NCBI GenBank assembly: GCA_009746045.1
Contig: RPFO01000213.1
Location: forward strand, 3,032,837-3,096,836
Direction: 5' to 3'
Source of the DNA: Mesostigma viride
Taxonomy: Eukaryota; Streptophyta; Mesostigmatophyceae; Mesostigmatales; Mesostigmataceae
Length of the DNA stretch: 64,000 bases
Shown: positions 52,670 to 62,329 of the stretch, in pieces
Numbering within the stretch: the first letter of the stretch is position 1
Layout of the letters: every line of letters starts with the position of its first letter
Made by a program: the position numbers and the translations under genes
The notes under the pieces: model-generated
Databases searched by the model: none
Seen by the model: the letters and a program-made list of their open reading frames with translations, nothing else
Told to the model about the DNA's origin: nothing

Positions 52670-53417
52670 CCAATCCTTTCTTTTCTTGAGCTGTAGCAGC
52701 TCACACAAGTCTACATACAAACACACACAATGGGTACTGGATATCCTCCCCAGACTACAAGTCACAACCCGCTGGGCATGACAGTCAGCTTGGATTCCTT
52801 ATTATATGTACATAGCACCCATACTGGCTCAGGAGCACAAACAAATTACAATGAGTCCCTATCCCTTCACGGGAGGCTCGTTGTGTTACCCATGTACAAG
52901 AGGTTGGCCAACTGTGGCAGCCCATAGGTGTTCAGCTAAGAACTTGAGAAGTATGTACAACCTTCAGGACCTTAGGCGAAACCCCACAGATCACCCACAA
53001 CAGCTCATCAGAAAACATTGCTGACCCCCAGACGGGAGTCGGCGCCGGTCTGCTGCCCCTTATCGAACCAGACACAACATCTACGCGAAGCACATGCAAA
53101 ACACAAGCTCCCATACTCGTTCCAACCGTGGAAAATCAGGGGACCTGTCGCCACCTCACCAGCATGGTGGATGGGTCAGCCAGTCCGTGAAACTCCGCCT
53201 TAAGACGGCACCAGGGAATCGAACCCCGCCCACAAACCACAGATCTGGGGAAACCTCAGACTGAGATGAAAACCCCAGATAGACATCTCTCCATCAGAGA
53301 CAATGTCAGACATTCCCACACCAGAGACATGTCTCACCCCTCAAGGTGTGCTCAGGATTATGTACAATCAAGCTCCCAGCCTGATATCCAGAGACTTAAG
53401 CACCCAGCTCTCAGCTT
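52670..53417 (-). other. Copia region between pol stop and 3' LTR
   Basis: About 750 bases without a supported gene. It includes the purine tract beside the LTR. It also contains a perfect tRNA-like T-arm (GGGGTTCGATTCCCTG on the minus strand near 53205-53222) without the rest of a tRNA. Confidence 0.6.
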
Positions 53418-56400
53418 TTAGACAGATAGACCGACTTGACAGTCAGCATTCATGAGCTTCCTCAGTACATTGTACTGGGCTGGGGCCTTGTGTGGCAGCT
53501 TTGTCAATGCATCAGCAGGGTTCTCCTCGCCAGGGATATGCTTCAAGTCAACCAAACTGGCCAACTCCTTCAGCAACAAATAATCCAGGTCCCGGCTCCT
53601 GGCCAGCTGCTTGTGAACAAACTGGACCATACCCATGCTGTCTGTTAGCAACAACGTCTCCATCTGCAAGGTCCAAGGGGTAACTGAAGCCAGCTCCAGC
53701 ATTAACTCCTTTATGTACAGGCTGGACTGGATCCCCTCGCATATGGCCCTGCATTCTGCCACATCTGAACTGATACAGACCCTCTTCTGCAGTCTGCTGT
53801 ACCAGCTGAACAAACTTGCCCTGCTCTGATAAAAAGCAAACAGAGCAGCAGATCTCCCCCTGACCTTGGTAACCTGGCGAGCATCCATGGAACTGTCAAC
53901 AAAGATCTCCAAGGTGATAGGCTGGGCAAAGTCAATCCCAGACAAAATCAGATCAGGGGTACTCTCCACCAACCGGGCTATGACTCGAGGCTTCTCATCC
54001 TCAAGCACCTCATCAGGCATTCTGCTATGGACCATCAAAGACGGACCACAGATGCTGGCAAACCAGGCCCACATGCCTCTCAACTCAGGTCCTGCAGCCT
54101 GGGTGATCTTCTCTGGCAAGGCCTTCACAATGGTCTGTTTATAATCTCCTCCAGCCTGAAGCCTGATACTCCACTCCCCGTCCCTCCTGAACAGGGTAGC
54201 CTGCATTCCACAGAACACTACAGGCTTGTTGGGCTCCTGCCACAGCTCCTTGCCCAGTGAAAACTTGCCACTGATGACAGGAATAAACTTCTTCAGCCAG
54301 GTCGTGGGGGCTAGCAAATGCAGATCATCTCCATGCAAACTAGCATACACTGGCAGACCCTCCCATTGGGCCAGCAGCAAACAGGGATCAACTGAAGACA
54401 CTCTCAAGCCACACTCACTGATCAGAGCTTCCTGCAGCGTGAGTCTCCAGATGATTGGGCTCGACCTGAGTCCTTCCAGGCCCTTCAGAATAACCAGGAA
54501 TTGTTGATGCAGCTCCAGCTTCCAGATGGCAGGCACCTCAACACAGTAAGGCTCATCCTGCTTCCACACCCTCCTGGCCACTTCTGGATCAGATTTTAAA
54601 AATGCCCTCTTGAAGTCCAGCAGCACTGATGACATAGCTGCTCCCCTGTTCAGCAACCCCACGTAGAGACATAGCAAAATTCTCCATGTGTCGTGTAGCA
54701 TCCCTGGCGTGTATAGCTCCTCTCCTGGCAGACTCCCCGTGCCGTGATACTCATTCAGGACAGGCCTGACATGGGGCACTGATACCTCATCCACAACCTT
54801 CCTCTTCAGCACAAATCTCAAAGCAAGCTTCCTTGATGCTGGGGGACGTCTGTCTGTTGGTGCAGCACACTCAAACTGCAACCACTCCTCCAATGCCTTG
54901 GAGAAGGCGAGCTTCCAAGCCTCAAACAAAGTAGGCGAGCTCATCTCTTGGACCAGCTGGTCATATGTCAAAGGAGAGTGTGCAGCAAGGCTCCTGTGAG
55001 TTATGCCAATACTGCTGGGGTGCAACACAGCTGGAATCACCAAACTGGCCGCTGGGGGCACCTCCCCTTCATCCCATTTTACACCCTTGACCGGCTTGGC
55101 CCTGCACCTGACTGGAAATGTTGTCCTGAAATTTTCTAGGGGAATCATCCCCCAGCCATCTCTTCTCAGAGCTGTAGCTCTGATAGAAATCCCAGGATTG
55201 CCCAGAAAATTCTGACCCAAAATCACAGGGCCATCATAGTCCTCTAGGACAAGGAAGGTCACATCCACACCCATGACAGGGGCAGTAACCTCTCCCAACA
55301 CCCTTAGATGCGTCCTACCACTGAAATCAGACACCCAGGGGCAACTTGGTTCTCCGACCAGCAGTTCTCCTGTATGCTGAGGTCCCATGACAGAAACCTG
55401 TGCATTGGTATCTATCTCCATGGCAGCTACCTCAGGTTCATCCAACTGGACAAGCTTGGACACCTTAGGCTCCTTCTTGGCTCTTTGCAAAGCCTGTACA
55501 ATATCTGATAGACGCACACCCCTAGGCCTGGTGTCGGGCCGTTCCGGAGGTGCAGCCTGTCCGCCTGCTTGCCCAACCACCGTATGTGAAGGTACCCCAG
55601 GGGCCGGGCCAGGGTCACCCTGAGGGCTCGATACAGCTGTAGCACCCTGATCAGGAAGCTCCACGTCACCCCCGCCTTGTACACCAGCGGGCACCTGGAA
55701 GAGGTCTCCTTGATTACCTCCCCGGGGACGGATCTTTGACCAGGACAGACGGTGCACTGCTTGGGAGCCATCAATGGCCACCCAGCACTTATGGCCAGCG
55801 GCTTCTACTCGGGTCACCACCCCATCATGCCAGCTGCCACGTTTCCCTGGAAAGCTTGGTTCCTTCCACACAACAACCTGTTGTCCAACGTTAGGTTCTA
55901 GGACACTCCAGCCCTTGTCTTTCTGCCTCAGCTTGAGGAACTTGGCCTCTAGCTTCTCCTTCCATGCCTGCTCAGCATCAGCTGGCAGCATCCTGGTATG
56001 CAGCATAAGAGGATTGATGGCAATGTCACCAAAGAACATGGGAGTCCTCAGGTTCAGCCTGTCCTCCACAGAACGTAGCCATGCAGATGTCACAATGGCA
56101 GATGACGTCCTTGGAATCCTCTCCACCAGCAGCACAGTCTTGATCTCTTGGATGGCTCTCTCCACCACCCCTTGCTGGCCGTGGCTCTCCCTGGGTGTAA
56201 TCAGCAACTCTGGAAACTCTGGCAGGTTCTCACAGCACTCAAACTGAATGTCACACTGCAACAACTCCAACCCAGGGTACCTGCTCCTTGTCAACTTCAG
56301 AGCAGCAATCAATGTAGGCTTCTCCATGTCAGGCAGGATCTCTAGGGTCTTGTACTTGGTATATCTGTCCACTGCCACCAGCAGCTTCAAACCCCTGATT

Positions 56401-56975
56401 CTCTGAATATCTACCTGCACATGGCCTGGCTGCAAAATAGGAGTCCTGGCATGAGACTGCTTGGGCTTTCTAGCAACTAGCCTGCACTTGCAAGCTTGAG
56501 CAACCTGTTGGCAGATGGAGTACAACTCACTTCCTCCCAGCCGTCTAGCAACTTGCAAAGACTGAGCTGCATGGCCAAACATGGTATGCAACCTTGAGGC
56601 AATGTCATACAAGAGAGAAAACCTTTTATTGTCATTATTAGCACTCAAGGTATGTACAGATCCCTTATGTACAGGAGGCACCAGGGTCGTGCCTGTCAGA
56701 CTGTCTCCAGCCCTATCCTCATCCTGACCATCCTGTGCCAGTCCTGCACGGTCAGAATGCTTCTGAGATCCACCTGGGTCCACATCACCAGGTCCTACCT
56801 CAGGCTCAGCACCGCCATGGCGGGCACGTTGGCGAGTAACCACTGCAGCTACAGCTGGCATACTCTCTGTGGTAACCAAGCTTGCCCCATCGTGTCCAAT
56901 AGGCTCTTTCACTAGAGCATGGGGCTGCCCCTCACTGCTGTCACTAGCAGCTTCATTACACACCCCTGGGGGCAC
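53418..56975 (-). CDS. Copia-like Pol: integrase, protease-like, RT, RNase H in that order
   Basis: 1,185 residues, uninterrupted. Zinc-binding H-H-C-C region near 56480-56600 (LHTMFGHAAQSL, CQQVAQACKC). Integrase core near 56060-56430 (VQVDIQRIRG, LQCDIQFECCE, GQQGVVERAIQEIK). A linker then leads to a retropepsin-like domain at about 55420-55190 (EIDTNAQVSVMG, then LEDYDGPVILGQNFLG). RT at about 54880-54100 (LDFKRAFLKSD, then YASLHGDDLHLL at 54315-54350, where YVDD is usual). RNase H near 53940-53440 (EIFVDSSMD, CISSDVAECRAI, LTDSMGMVQFV, DLKHIPGEENPADALTK). Normal copia order is protease-integrase-RT-RNase H, so the protease-like part is displaced, and its active site reads DTNA rather than DTGA. 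Confidence 0.85.
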   Translation of the reverse strand: MPPGVCNEAASDSSEGQPHALVKEPIGHDGASLVTTESMPAVAAVVTRQRARHGGAEPEVGPGDVDPGGSQKHSDRAGLAQDGQDEDRAGDSLTGTTLVPPVHKGSVHTLSANNDNKRFSLLYDIASRLHTMFGHAAQSLQVARRLGGSELYSICQQVAQACKCRLVARKPKQSHARTPILQPGHVQVDIQRIRGLKLLVAVDRYTKYKTLEILPDMEKPTLIAALKLTRSRYPGLELLQCDIQFECCENLPEFPELLITPRESHGQQGVVERAIQEIKTVLLVERIPRTSSAIVTSAWLRSVEDRLNLRTPMFFGDIAINPLMLHTRMLPADAEQAWKEKLEAKFLKLRQKDKGWSVLEPNVGQQVVVWKEPSFPGKRGSWHDGVVTRVEAAGHKCWVAIDGSQAVHRLSWSKIRPRGGNQGDLFQVPAGVQGGGDVELPDQGATAVSSPQGDPGPAPGVPSHTVVGQAGGQAAPPERPDTRPRGVRLSDIVQALQRAKKEPKVSKLVQLDEPEVAAMEIDTNAQVSVMGPQHTGELLVGEPSCPWVSDFSGRTHLRVLGEVTAPVMGVDVTFLVLEDYDGPVILGQNFLGNPGISIRATALRRDGWGMIPLENFRTTFPVRCRAKPVKGVKWDEGEVPPAASLVIPAVLHPSSIGITHRSLAAHSPLTYDQLVQEMSSPTLFEAWKLAFSKALEEWLQFECAAPTDRRPPASRKLALRFVLKRKVVDEVSVPHVRPVLNEYHGTGSLPGEELYTPGMLHDTWRILLCLYVGLLNRGAAMSSVLLDFKRAFLKSDPEVARRVWKQDEPYCVEVPAIWKLELHQQFLVILKGLEGLRSSPIIWRLTLQEALISECGLRVSSVDPCLLLAQWEGLPVYASLHGDDLHLLAPTTWLKKFIPVISGKFSLGKELWQEPNKPVVFCGMQATLFRRDGEWSIRLQAGGDYKQTIVKALPEKITQAAGPELRGMWAWFASICGPSLMVHSRMPDEVLEDEKPRVIARLVESTPDLILSGIDFAQPITLEIFVDSSMDARQVTKVRGRSAALFAFYQSRASLFSWYSRLQKRVCISSDVAECRAICEGIQSSLYIKELMLELASVTPWTLQMETLLLTDSMGMVQFVHKQLARSRDLDYLLLKELASLVDLKHIPGEENPADALTKLPHKAPAQYNVLRKLMNADCQVGLSV

Positions 56976-57008
56976 CCTCCAGGGTTCAGGGATGTGTGCA
57001 GGCTCAAG

Positions 57009-58265
57009 TCAATGATCAGCAGCCTTGCCCTTGCCCTTGTCCTGGGATGGACCAGCCTTGTCCTTGCTGCCACCCTGAGCTGGCTTGCTCTGACCTTCCT
57101 GCCTCAGGTACGAGGGACACTCATTCCTGAAGTGACCCTTCCCCTGGCAGAAATAACATTCCACCTGACTGATGTCCCGTGAGGTCCCACTGCTGGGCCC
57201 AGCCTTGGGAGGACCACCCACCCTCTTGAAGTCAAACTGGGACTGTGGATGTCCCGACTTCGGCGGGGTCCCCCGTCCAGCCCTTCTGTCACGCCCCCTC
57301 CTGGACCTTCCTCGACCCCTTGAAGAGGTCTCAGGCCCTCTCGAGGACGCTGGGCCCCCGTGGCCCGATCCCCTCATGGACTTAACCGTGGGTTCAGTGG
57401 CCTCCTCATCACCCTGACGAGGGCGCTTACCACCCACGTACTTGCCGCTGAAACACTCATACAACTGGTCCGTCATGGCTGCCCAGCCATGGACCTGTCG
57501 CATGTGGATGGTCACATTATCCATGGTGACCGGATCCAGCTGCAGCGACTTGAGAAAGTCGCCCATGGCCATCCGATCTGCGACGAAGAAGCCCTTGGCC
57601 ATGGCGTCCTCCCTCAGCTTGACGAAGTCTTCAAAGGCGTGGACCACTAGTTGCCCCTTGATGGGCTTGTAGTCCAGGTATTCTTGCTTCAGGTGGGACC
57701 CATCTATGGTCCTCTTGTCACTCAGGAACACCTGAGTCGCGTCATAAACGCCGCCAGGTGTCCCCCGCCGCGTGTCGCTCCCGAACAAACTTGAACAGCC
57801 GCCTCGCCGACTGCCGTATGTAGGCACTAGACGCCAGGATGCGAAGCTTGTCACCGTTGTATATCTCCGTGTACAAGTTCATGTCCTCTAACATCCTCTC
57901 AGCATCCCGGGGCTGCCAATTGTCCTTGATGGACTGAAACTGGCCTAGCACCGCGTACCCCTCAGCAACGTTGGTCGCTTAGGCGCCGCTTGATCTGCGG
58001 CTGGCGCGTGCTGCCCGCCCTGCGATCCTTGGCTCTGATTATCTGGCACCTCAGCCTGGTCTCCCAGCGCCTGGCCGTCCCCGCGTCCATCGCGTCCACC
58101 GCGTCCATCGCGTCCATCTCGTCCATCCAGCCCAGCGCCGCGCCGAAGCCCATAAAGCCCGCTTGTTGGTTGATAGCTCCATCCTCCATGATGGCCTCTG
58201 TTCAGATCTGCTACAGCCAGCCAAGTGGCCAAGCAGCAATTAAAGCAATATAAGCTACTGAACAA
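57009..58265 (-). pseudogene. Copia-like Gag, frameshifted
   Basis: The main frame (57854 to 57009) has a UBN2/copia gag-like helical part (FVKLREDAMAKGFFVADRMA, then GDFLKSLQLDP, HMRQVHGWAAMTDQLYECF), an Arg/Gly-rich region and a CCHC knuckle (CYFCQGKGHFRNEC) near 57115-57160. It ends with a Lys/Asp/Gly-rich tail just upstream of pol. The N-terminal pieces lie in other frames (VLGQFQSIKDNWQPRDAERM, MNLYTEIYNGDKLRIL; MEDGAINQQAGFMGFG). It binds RNA and forms the particle. Frameshifts near 57770 and 57960 could be real decay or sequence errors. Confidence 0.75.
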
Positions 58266-58291
58266 GAAAGGAAAGTGCCAAGTGTTACCAC

Positions 58292-59211
58292 TCAGGCAAG
58301 ACCACCACGGCTGGCCCCAGGCGCGTCCTGGTTCTCCTTGTCGCTGTCGTCGTCGCTGTCGCTCACCACAATCAGCTCTGGTACCCTGCTACCTGCTGCG
58401 CCGTCGTCGACCCGCTGTCGGCCCGCGATGACTGAATCGTCACCGTTGGTAAAGTAGACAGGTGACAACCCGTCGTTGGCACCTCGCGGATTGTACGTTG
58501 GCACCTCGTGGTCGCCAAGTGTCTCGTCGCCTAGCCCAGCGACACCCCCTGCTCCTACCTCAAGGTCACTCTCGTACCCAAGAGGTGCAAACTCCTCCCA
58601 ACGCGTCACACGAACGCGAAGGGGCGGGGGCAGCTCCTGAAAAGGAACTCTTACTCGCTCTGGAAACCTGCCGACTCTTGTCGCGCGCTGTCCTCCGGCG
58701 ATGGCTTCCGCTGTCGCCCCGACCTCTGCAAGCCGCCTGTGATGCTCCGCTCCGCGTCGTTCACGCCTAACTGGCCCCGCTGCAACACCCTCGTCGCCGA
58801 TGCCGCCTGCGAAAGCACGTGGTACTCCCGCGCCCGCTACTGTCGGCACAAACTCGTGTCGCCCTGCGCCAGCTGCTCCGCAACCTCGCCTCGCCTTGCC
58901 GCCAACTCCGTCCGCACTCGCTCTGCTACTGCAGTAATCACCGTCTGGATGCCGACCAACCCGTGAAGCTCCTGCTCAAGGTCGTCGATGCTCCGGTGCT
59001 CCGGAATGACGATGGTTTGTACGTGTCGCAGAATTCGCTCCCAATCTTCGACCTGGTCGTCGACGAATTGCACGAAGCTGCGATTTACAGGCGGACGATC
59101 TGCAAGCAACAAAGATAGATCCCGAACGACACGGCGTAATTCAGGAGAAATCGAACCCCCAGCAGACTGCCGAAACCGGAAATCCTGCTGCCGTTGTTCC
59201 TCCTGCACCAT
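58292..59211 (-). CDS. Extra 5' ORF region of the copia-like element, function unknown
   Basis: Two overlapping minus-strand frames. The first (59211 to 58837) reads EEQRQQDFRFRQ, VNRSFVQFVDDQVEDWERIL and VAERVRTELAARRGEVAEQL and looks helical. The second (58849 to 58292) has VRVTRWEEFAPLGYESDLEV and an acidic end VVSDSDDDSDKENQD. One frameshift near 58840 would make them a single protein of about 305 residues. I recognise no family. It lies between the 5' LTR and gag, where copia elements normally have only a short leader. Confidence 0.45.
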
Positions 59212-59304
59212 TCACCACCGGACGAGCTCCTCTCGTCGTCAACGCTGCACACCGCAACCGGCAACGACCCTCCTGGCCGTTCCGCTGAGACTGGTTGTAA
59301 TTTG

Positions 59305-59999
59305 AGTTAACTTTCTTCGCACACGCAATGTGAAGGATATGGTTGCAATGCAGCAATGTGTGAATATGGTTGGAAACGGAGCTTTGTTAAATCGGATAAT
59401 GTTTACAGCGCTCAACACTTGAGGCTTGTACACGAGCTTGCCAAGTCAAGGCACAACACGTGAGGCGGGCTCGCAAGAGATGCCCATTTGGCACTGGCCT
59501 ATTGTTTATATACTTGTGCACTGTGCTTGCTAGTCCTGAGCAGCCTAGGAGGCCTGCTCAGTAATAACACCCCGGTACAGTATTCACTACCTGTACAGCG
59601 CCCAGTCCTATACAGTAGGTCTGCCATACAGGCACAGTGACCACAGAGTACAGTCACCACAGTGATTATTGCATCTGCACCTAGAAGTCCAGGACTAAGC
59701 CTGCGGTACCAATAGACCACAGGTTAAGGTTCCTATTTCCTGCGTACGACGTATTAATCCAATACCGTCGTAGGTACAGCACCTAATTCCTGTCAGCCCA
59801 GGAATTACTGTCGACCCCATATGTCGTCGGCAAATATTCACGTCCGACTTAGAAGAACAGCCGGCTCGCGCTCGAGCGCGACCGGGAAGTCGGAACGCCA
59901 TAACTTTCTTGATACTTGTCGGAATGAACTCGTTCCGGTGCCGCTGGAATCGCAGAGATATGCCGAATCAGGATCACGCCAATGCGCTTGGCGTTAACT
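59305..59999 (-). repeat. Copia 5' LTR
   Basis: 695 bases, partner of 51972-52669. On the minus strand the inner edge continues CAAATTACAACCAGTCTC, which does not start with the usual TGG of a primer-binding site. Confidence 0.95.
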
Positions 60000-60004
60000 G
60001 GAGG

Positions 60005-60711
60005 TGTTCCCTTGGCTTCCAGCTGAGGGTGATGCTGAGGTAGACGAGAACCCCTGCGACCTTTTACGGGCCGTAGAGTTCATGGAGATAGCTGATCAGT
60101 CGGCGGGACTAGCGGTTAGTGGTCCTGCCCCTTCGGGCGCCCCAGCCGAGGTACATTATACTCCAGATTATTCTGCCTCGAGCGCTGCGTCCGTCTCCTC
60201 GGCGTCTGTTCCTCCCTCTCCGGTCCCGTCGTCCCCTCGGTCGACCCGGGGTGTTGCAGTAGAGCCTACCCCTTCGGGTTTGCCTGATCCTCTTTTGGCG
60301 ACGGTCTCGGCTATGCAGGCTCAGATCCAGTCCCTGACCACGGCGTTCGGGGCCTTCCTGGCGGCCCAAGCGCAGACTCCGGCCACGCCAGGTGGGGTGT
60401 TTGTGGTGTCCGCGCCCCCTACCCCTTCGGTTTCTTCGGCACCTGTGGTTTCGCCGGCGCCCCCTACCCCTTCGGTTGCTGCGGTTCCGACACCTCCGGT
60501 TGCCTCTGTGCCTGCGGCCGACGTTCCCGCGCCTCGGCGCGAGCCTTCAGCCCCTTCGGCTGTGCCCGTCGTCGCCCCCTCTGGGCCGTCCGCTGCGCCC
60601 TCACAGCCAGTTCGTGGTTTCTTCGGCGACACGGGCGATCATCCCAGGCTTTGGGAGGGTGGTCCCCCGCAGAGGATCCCGGTGCCCGACTGGAGCTTGC
60701 ATGGATGGTAA
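60005..60711 (+). pseudogene. Gypsy ORF3, second part
   Basis: Continues the frame interrupted at 51971: an acidic stretch (AEGDAEVDENPCDLLRAVEF), then a long Pro/Ser/Val-rich region with a short helical segment (LATVSAMQAQIQSLTTAFGA), to a stop at 60711 after DWSLHGW. The coding sense probably goes on in another frame (see 60712-61164). No domain recognised. Confidence 0.55.
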
Positions 60712-61164
60712 CCAATCTTATGCCGGGCTGCCTGTCCCTACGGGCCCTATCTTCAAAATGTGGCCTGAGGGTGCACCGGCAACGGAGACCGGCGCGCCTT
60801 CGTCGATGGCGGGTCCGTCACGGCCCTCTCTGGCTTCGGGTCCGGCGCGACCTCCTGTTTTACCAGTGCCCCCTGCGTCGGTGTCGGCTCCTGCCCCTGC
60901 GTCGGCCCCTGCTCCGGTCCCTCCTCCTTCGGCCTCGCGGTCTTTGGCCGCGGTTGTTCGGTCCACCGGTCAGGATCCTCGCGCCACCCGCGCTGCCGAT
61001 TCCCTCAGGGAGTTGTCCCAGGGTGATCGGGACAGGGCTCCTTCTGTGGTGCACGCGACGCCGGAGTCGCGTGACACGCCCATTCCGGGGTATGGTATCA
61101 GTCCGCACTCGCCTGCCGACAGTGTGACCTGCCGCGCGCCTCTGCTGAGCTTGCCATCTCTCCC
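60712..61164 (+). other. Frame-shifted link between gypsy ORF3 and ORF4
   Basis: The frame one base over stays open from before 60700 and reads SYAGLPVPTGPIFKMWPEGA, then Pro/Ala/Ser-rich sequence and RAADSLRELSQGDRDRAPSV. Near 61120-61160 the sense moves back to the frame of 61165 (CDLPRASAELAISPMSYGF). Two compensating frameshifts would make 51602-61953, without copia, a single long ORF. Confidence 0.45.
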
Positions 61165-61953
61165 ATGTCCTACGGGTTCTCCCAGGTGTGTCGGGCGCCC
61201 CGGGATCGTGGCCTACCCATTGAGACTGATCGGCCTCCGTTCGACATGGTTATTTTAGCTGATCCGGTGTTCGAGGGTGAGATCCTGGTCCGGCGCGTCC
61301 TGTATCGCTGGGCGAGGCGCCACAACGACTTAGACACCTACGGTGGGTTCCAGTGGGCTTACCCTCCCCCTCTGGGCATTATGGCTTCGGATGCCCTTAC
61401 AGTAGAGTTTCCTGCGGTGCCGGGTGCGGCGTACACTACGGTCCTCCAGCCCATCCTTGAGTGGGATGCCCGCCGCCCGGCGCCTATCCCGGGCCAGGGT
61501 CTAGACTCCCGCGGTCACCCTCCTCCTCGTGCCAGCGACTACCTAGAGACATTCGGGTCGCGACAGTGTGTTCGTCGGTGGCGCTCCCGCGAGGTTCGGC
61601 ACATCCGGTTGTGGCCGTCCAACGTGGAGCCCCTGGTGGACCTGTTCTTCCCGACGGGTATGCGCCCTCGGATTCGGTACCATCGCCTCCTCCTGCGGGC
61701 CCTTTGCCTGATCGCGGTAGAGCCTTTCCTTCGCCTCTTTGCCTGTGGCTTTCTGGACTGGGCCCGTGGCCAGGTCGTCCTCACGCAGCATAGGTATTAC
61801 TGGGCCTTCCTGGGCCTCTTTCCTGACGGCGTGTGGGCCGATGTTTTCCTCACTGTAGATAGGCATGACAATGTCGAGGATGTGGCTCACTACCAGGCCT
61901 ACCTGGAGGTCCTGCTGGCCTCTCGTGGCACTTACCAGACGGATGGCCACTAG
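61165..61953 (+). CDS. Gypsy post-integrase ORF (ORF4), function unknown
   Basis: 262 codons from the first ATG, open upstream as well. The protein looks globular: PPFDMVILADPVFEGEILVR, LYRWARRHNDLDTYGGFQWA, RHIRLWPSNVEPLVDLFF, RYHRLLLRALCLIAVEPFLR and YYWAFLGLFPDGVWADVFL. It has hydrophobic patches but no clear membrane span or signal peptide. No family recognised. It is the last ORF before the 3' LTR, the position where env-like genes lie in some gypsy elements. Nothing visible shows it is an envelope protein. Confidence 0.6.
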   Translation: MSYGFSQVCRAPRDRGLPIETDRPPFDMVILADPVFEGEILVRRVLYRWARRHNDLDTYGGFQWAYPPPLGIMASDALTVEFPAVPGAAYTTVLQPILEWDARRPAPIPGQGLDSRGHPPPRASDYLETFGSRQCVRRWRSREVRHIRLWPSNVEPLVDLFFPTGMRPRIRYHRLLLRALCLIAVEPFLRLFACGFLDWARGQVVLTQHRYYWAFLGLFPDGVWADVFLTVDRHDNVEDVAHYQAYLEVLLASRGTYQTDGH

Positions 61954-62329
61954 ATAGAGGGCCTTAGGCCCGACCTGAGGGTGTTGTCCCTCCGGTATGT
62001 AGAGTCGCCCTCATATTCTGGCCAGTTGATTGGCTGTTCTTGGTCCTTAGCGCTGATGTGTTTACTCTGTGTGTCCTGCCCAGTGCCGTCCCCCCCGGCC
62101 AGGACTCCGTTCCAGGCAGTTAGGGGAACCTACCACCAGGCTTGGTGCTGGCTAACCCTACACCACCCGGCGTGGTGGTGGAGACCGTGTGAACTATTGG
62201 TGCTTTGTATCTGGGATGGTCTATCGAGTGTGTTGGTATGTGCTGGGTGCATTAGGATTATTTTCCTACCCCTTTGGTTCCCTCCTCTCGGCGTAGGGAG
62301 AGGGCTCCCTACCTTTGTGGGGGGGGAGG
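61954..62329 (+). other. Gypsy 3' non-coding region with polypurine tract
   Basis: About 375 bases with no supported gene, ending in TTTGTGGGGGGGGAGG directly before the 3' LTR, the expected plus-strand primer. Confidence 0.7.

Larger units (their letters stand above)
51972..59999 (-). mobile_element. Copia-like LTR retrotransposon, 8.0 kb, unusual structure
   Basis: LTRs at 51972-52669 and 59305-59999, with duplication GGAGG at 51967-51971 and 60000-60004. Minus-strand order: 5' LTR, an extra ORF region, gag with a zinc knuckle, pol. Just before the 3' LTR lies a purine tract (AAGAAAAGAAAGGATTGG, minus strand, near 52670-52687), which fixes the orientation. The LTRs end AGTTAAC..GTTAACT rather than TG..CA. 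I found no certain primer-binding site. The RT/RNase H end of pol and the lack of an integrase after RT place it with copia, but the domain order is not the usual one. Confidence 0.9.

Noticed and set aside
53190..53300. tRNA gene on the minus strand
   Set aside because: The T-arm is perfect, but no D-arm, anticodon arm or 5' acceptor half is present.
61165..61953. Calling the last gypsy ORF an envelope gene
   Set aside because: Only its position suggests this; no signal peptide, cleavage site or membrane anchor is visible.
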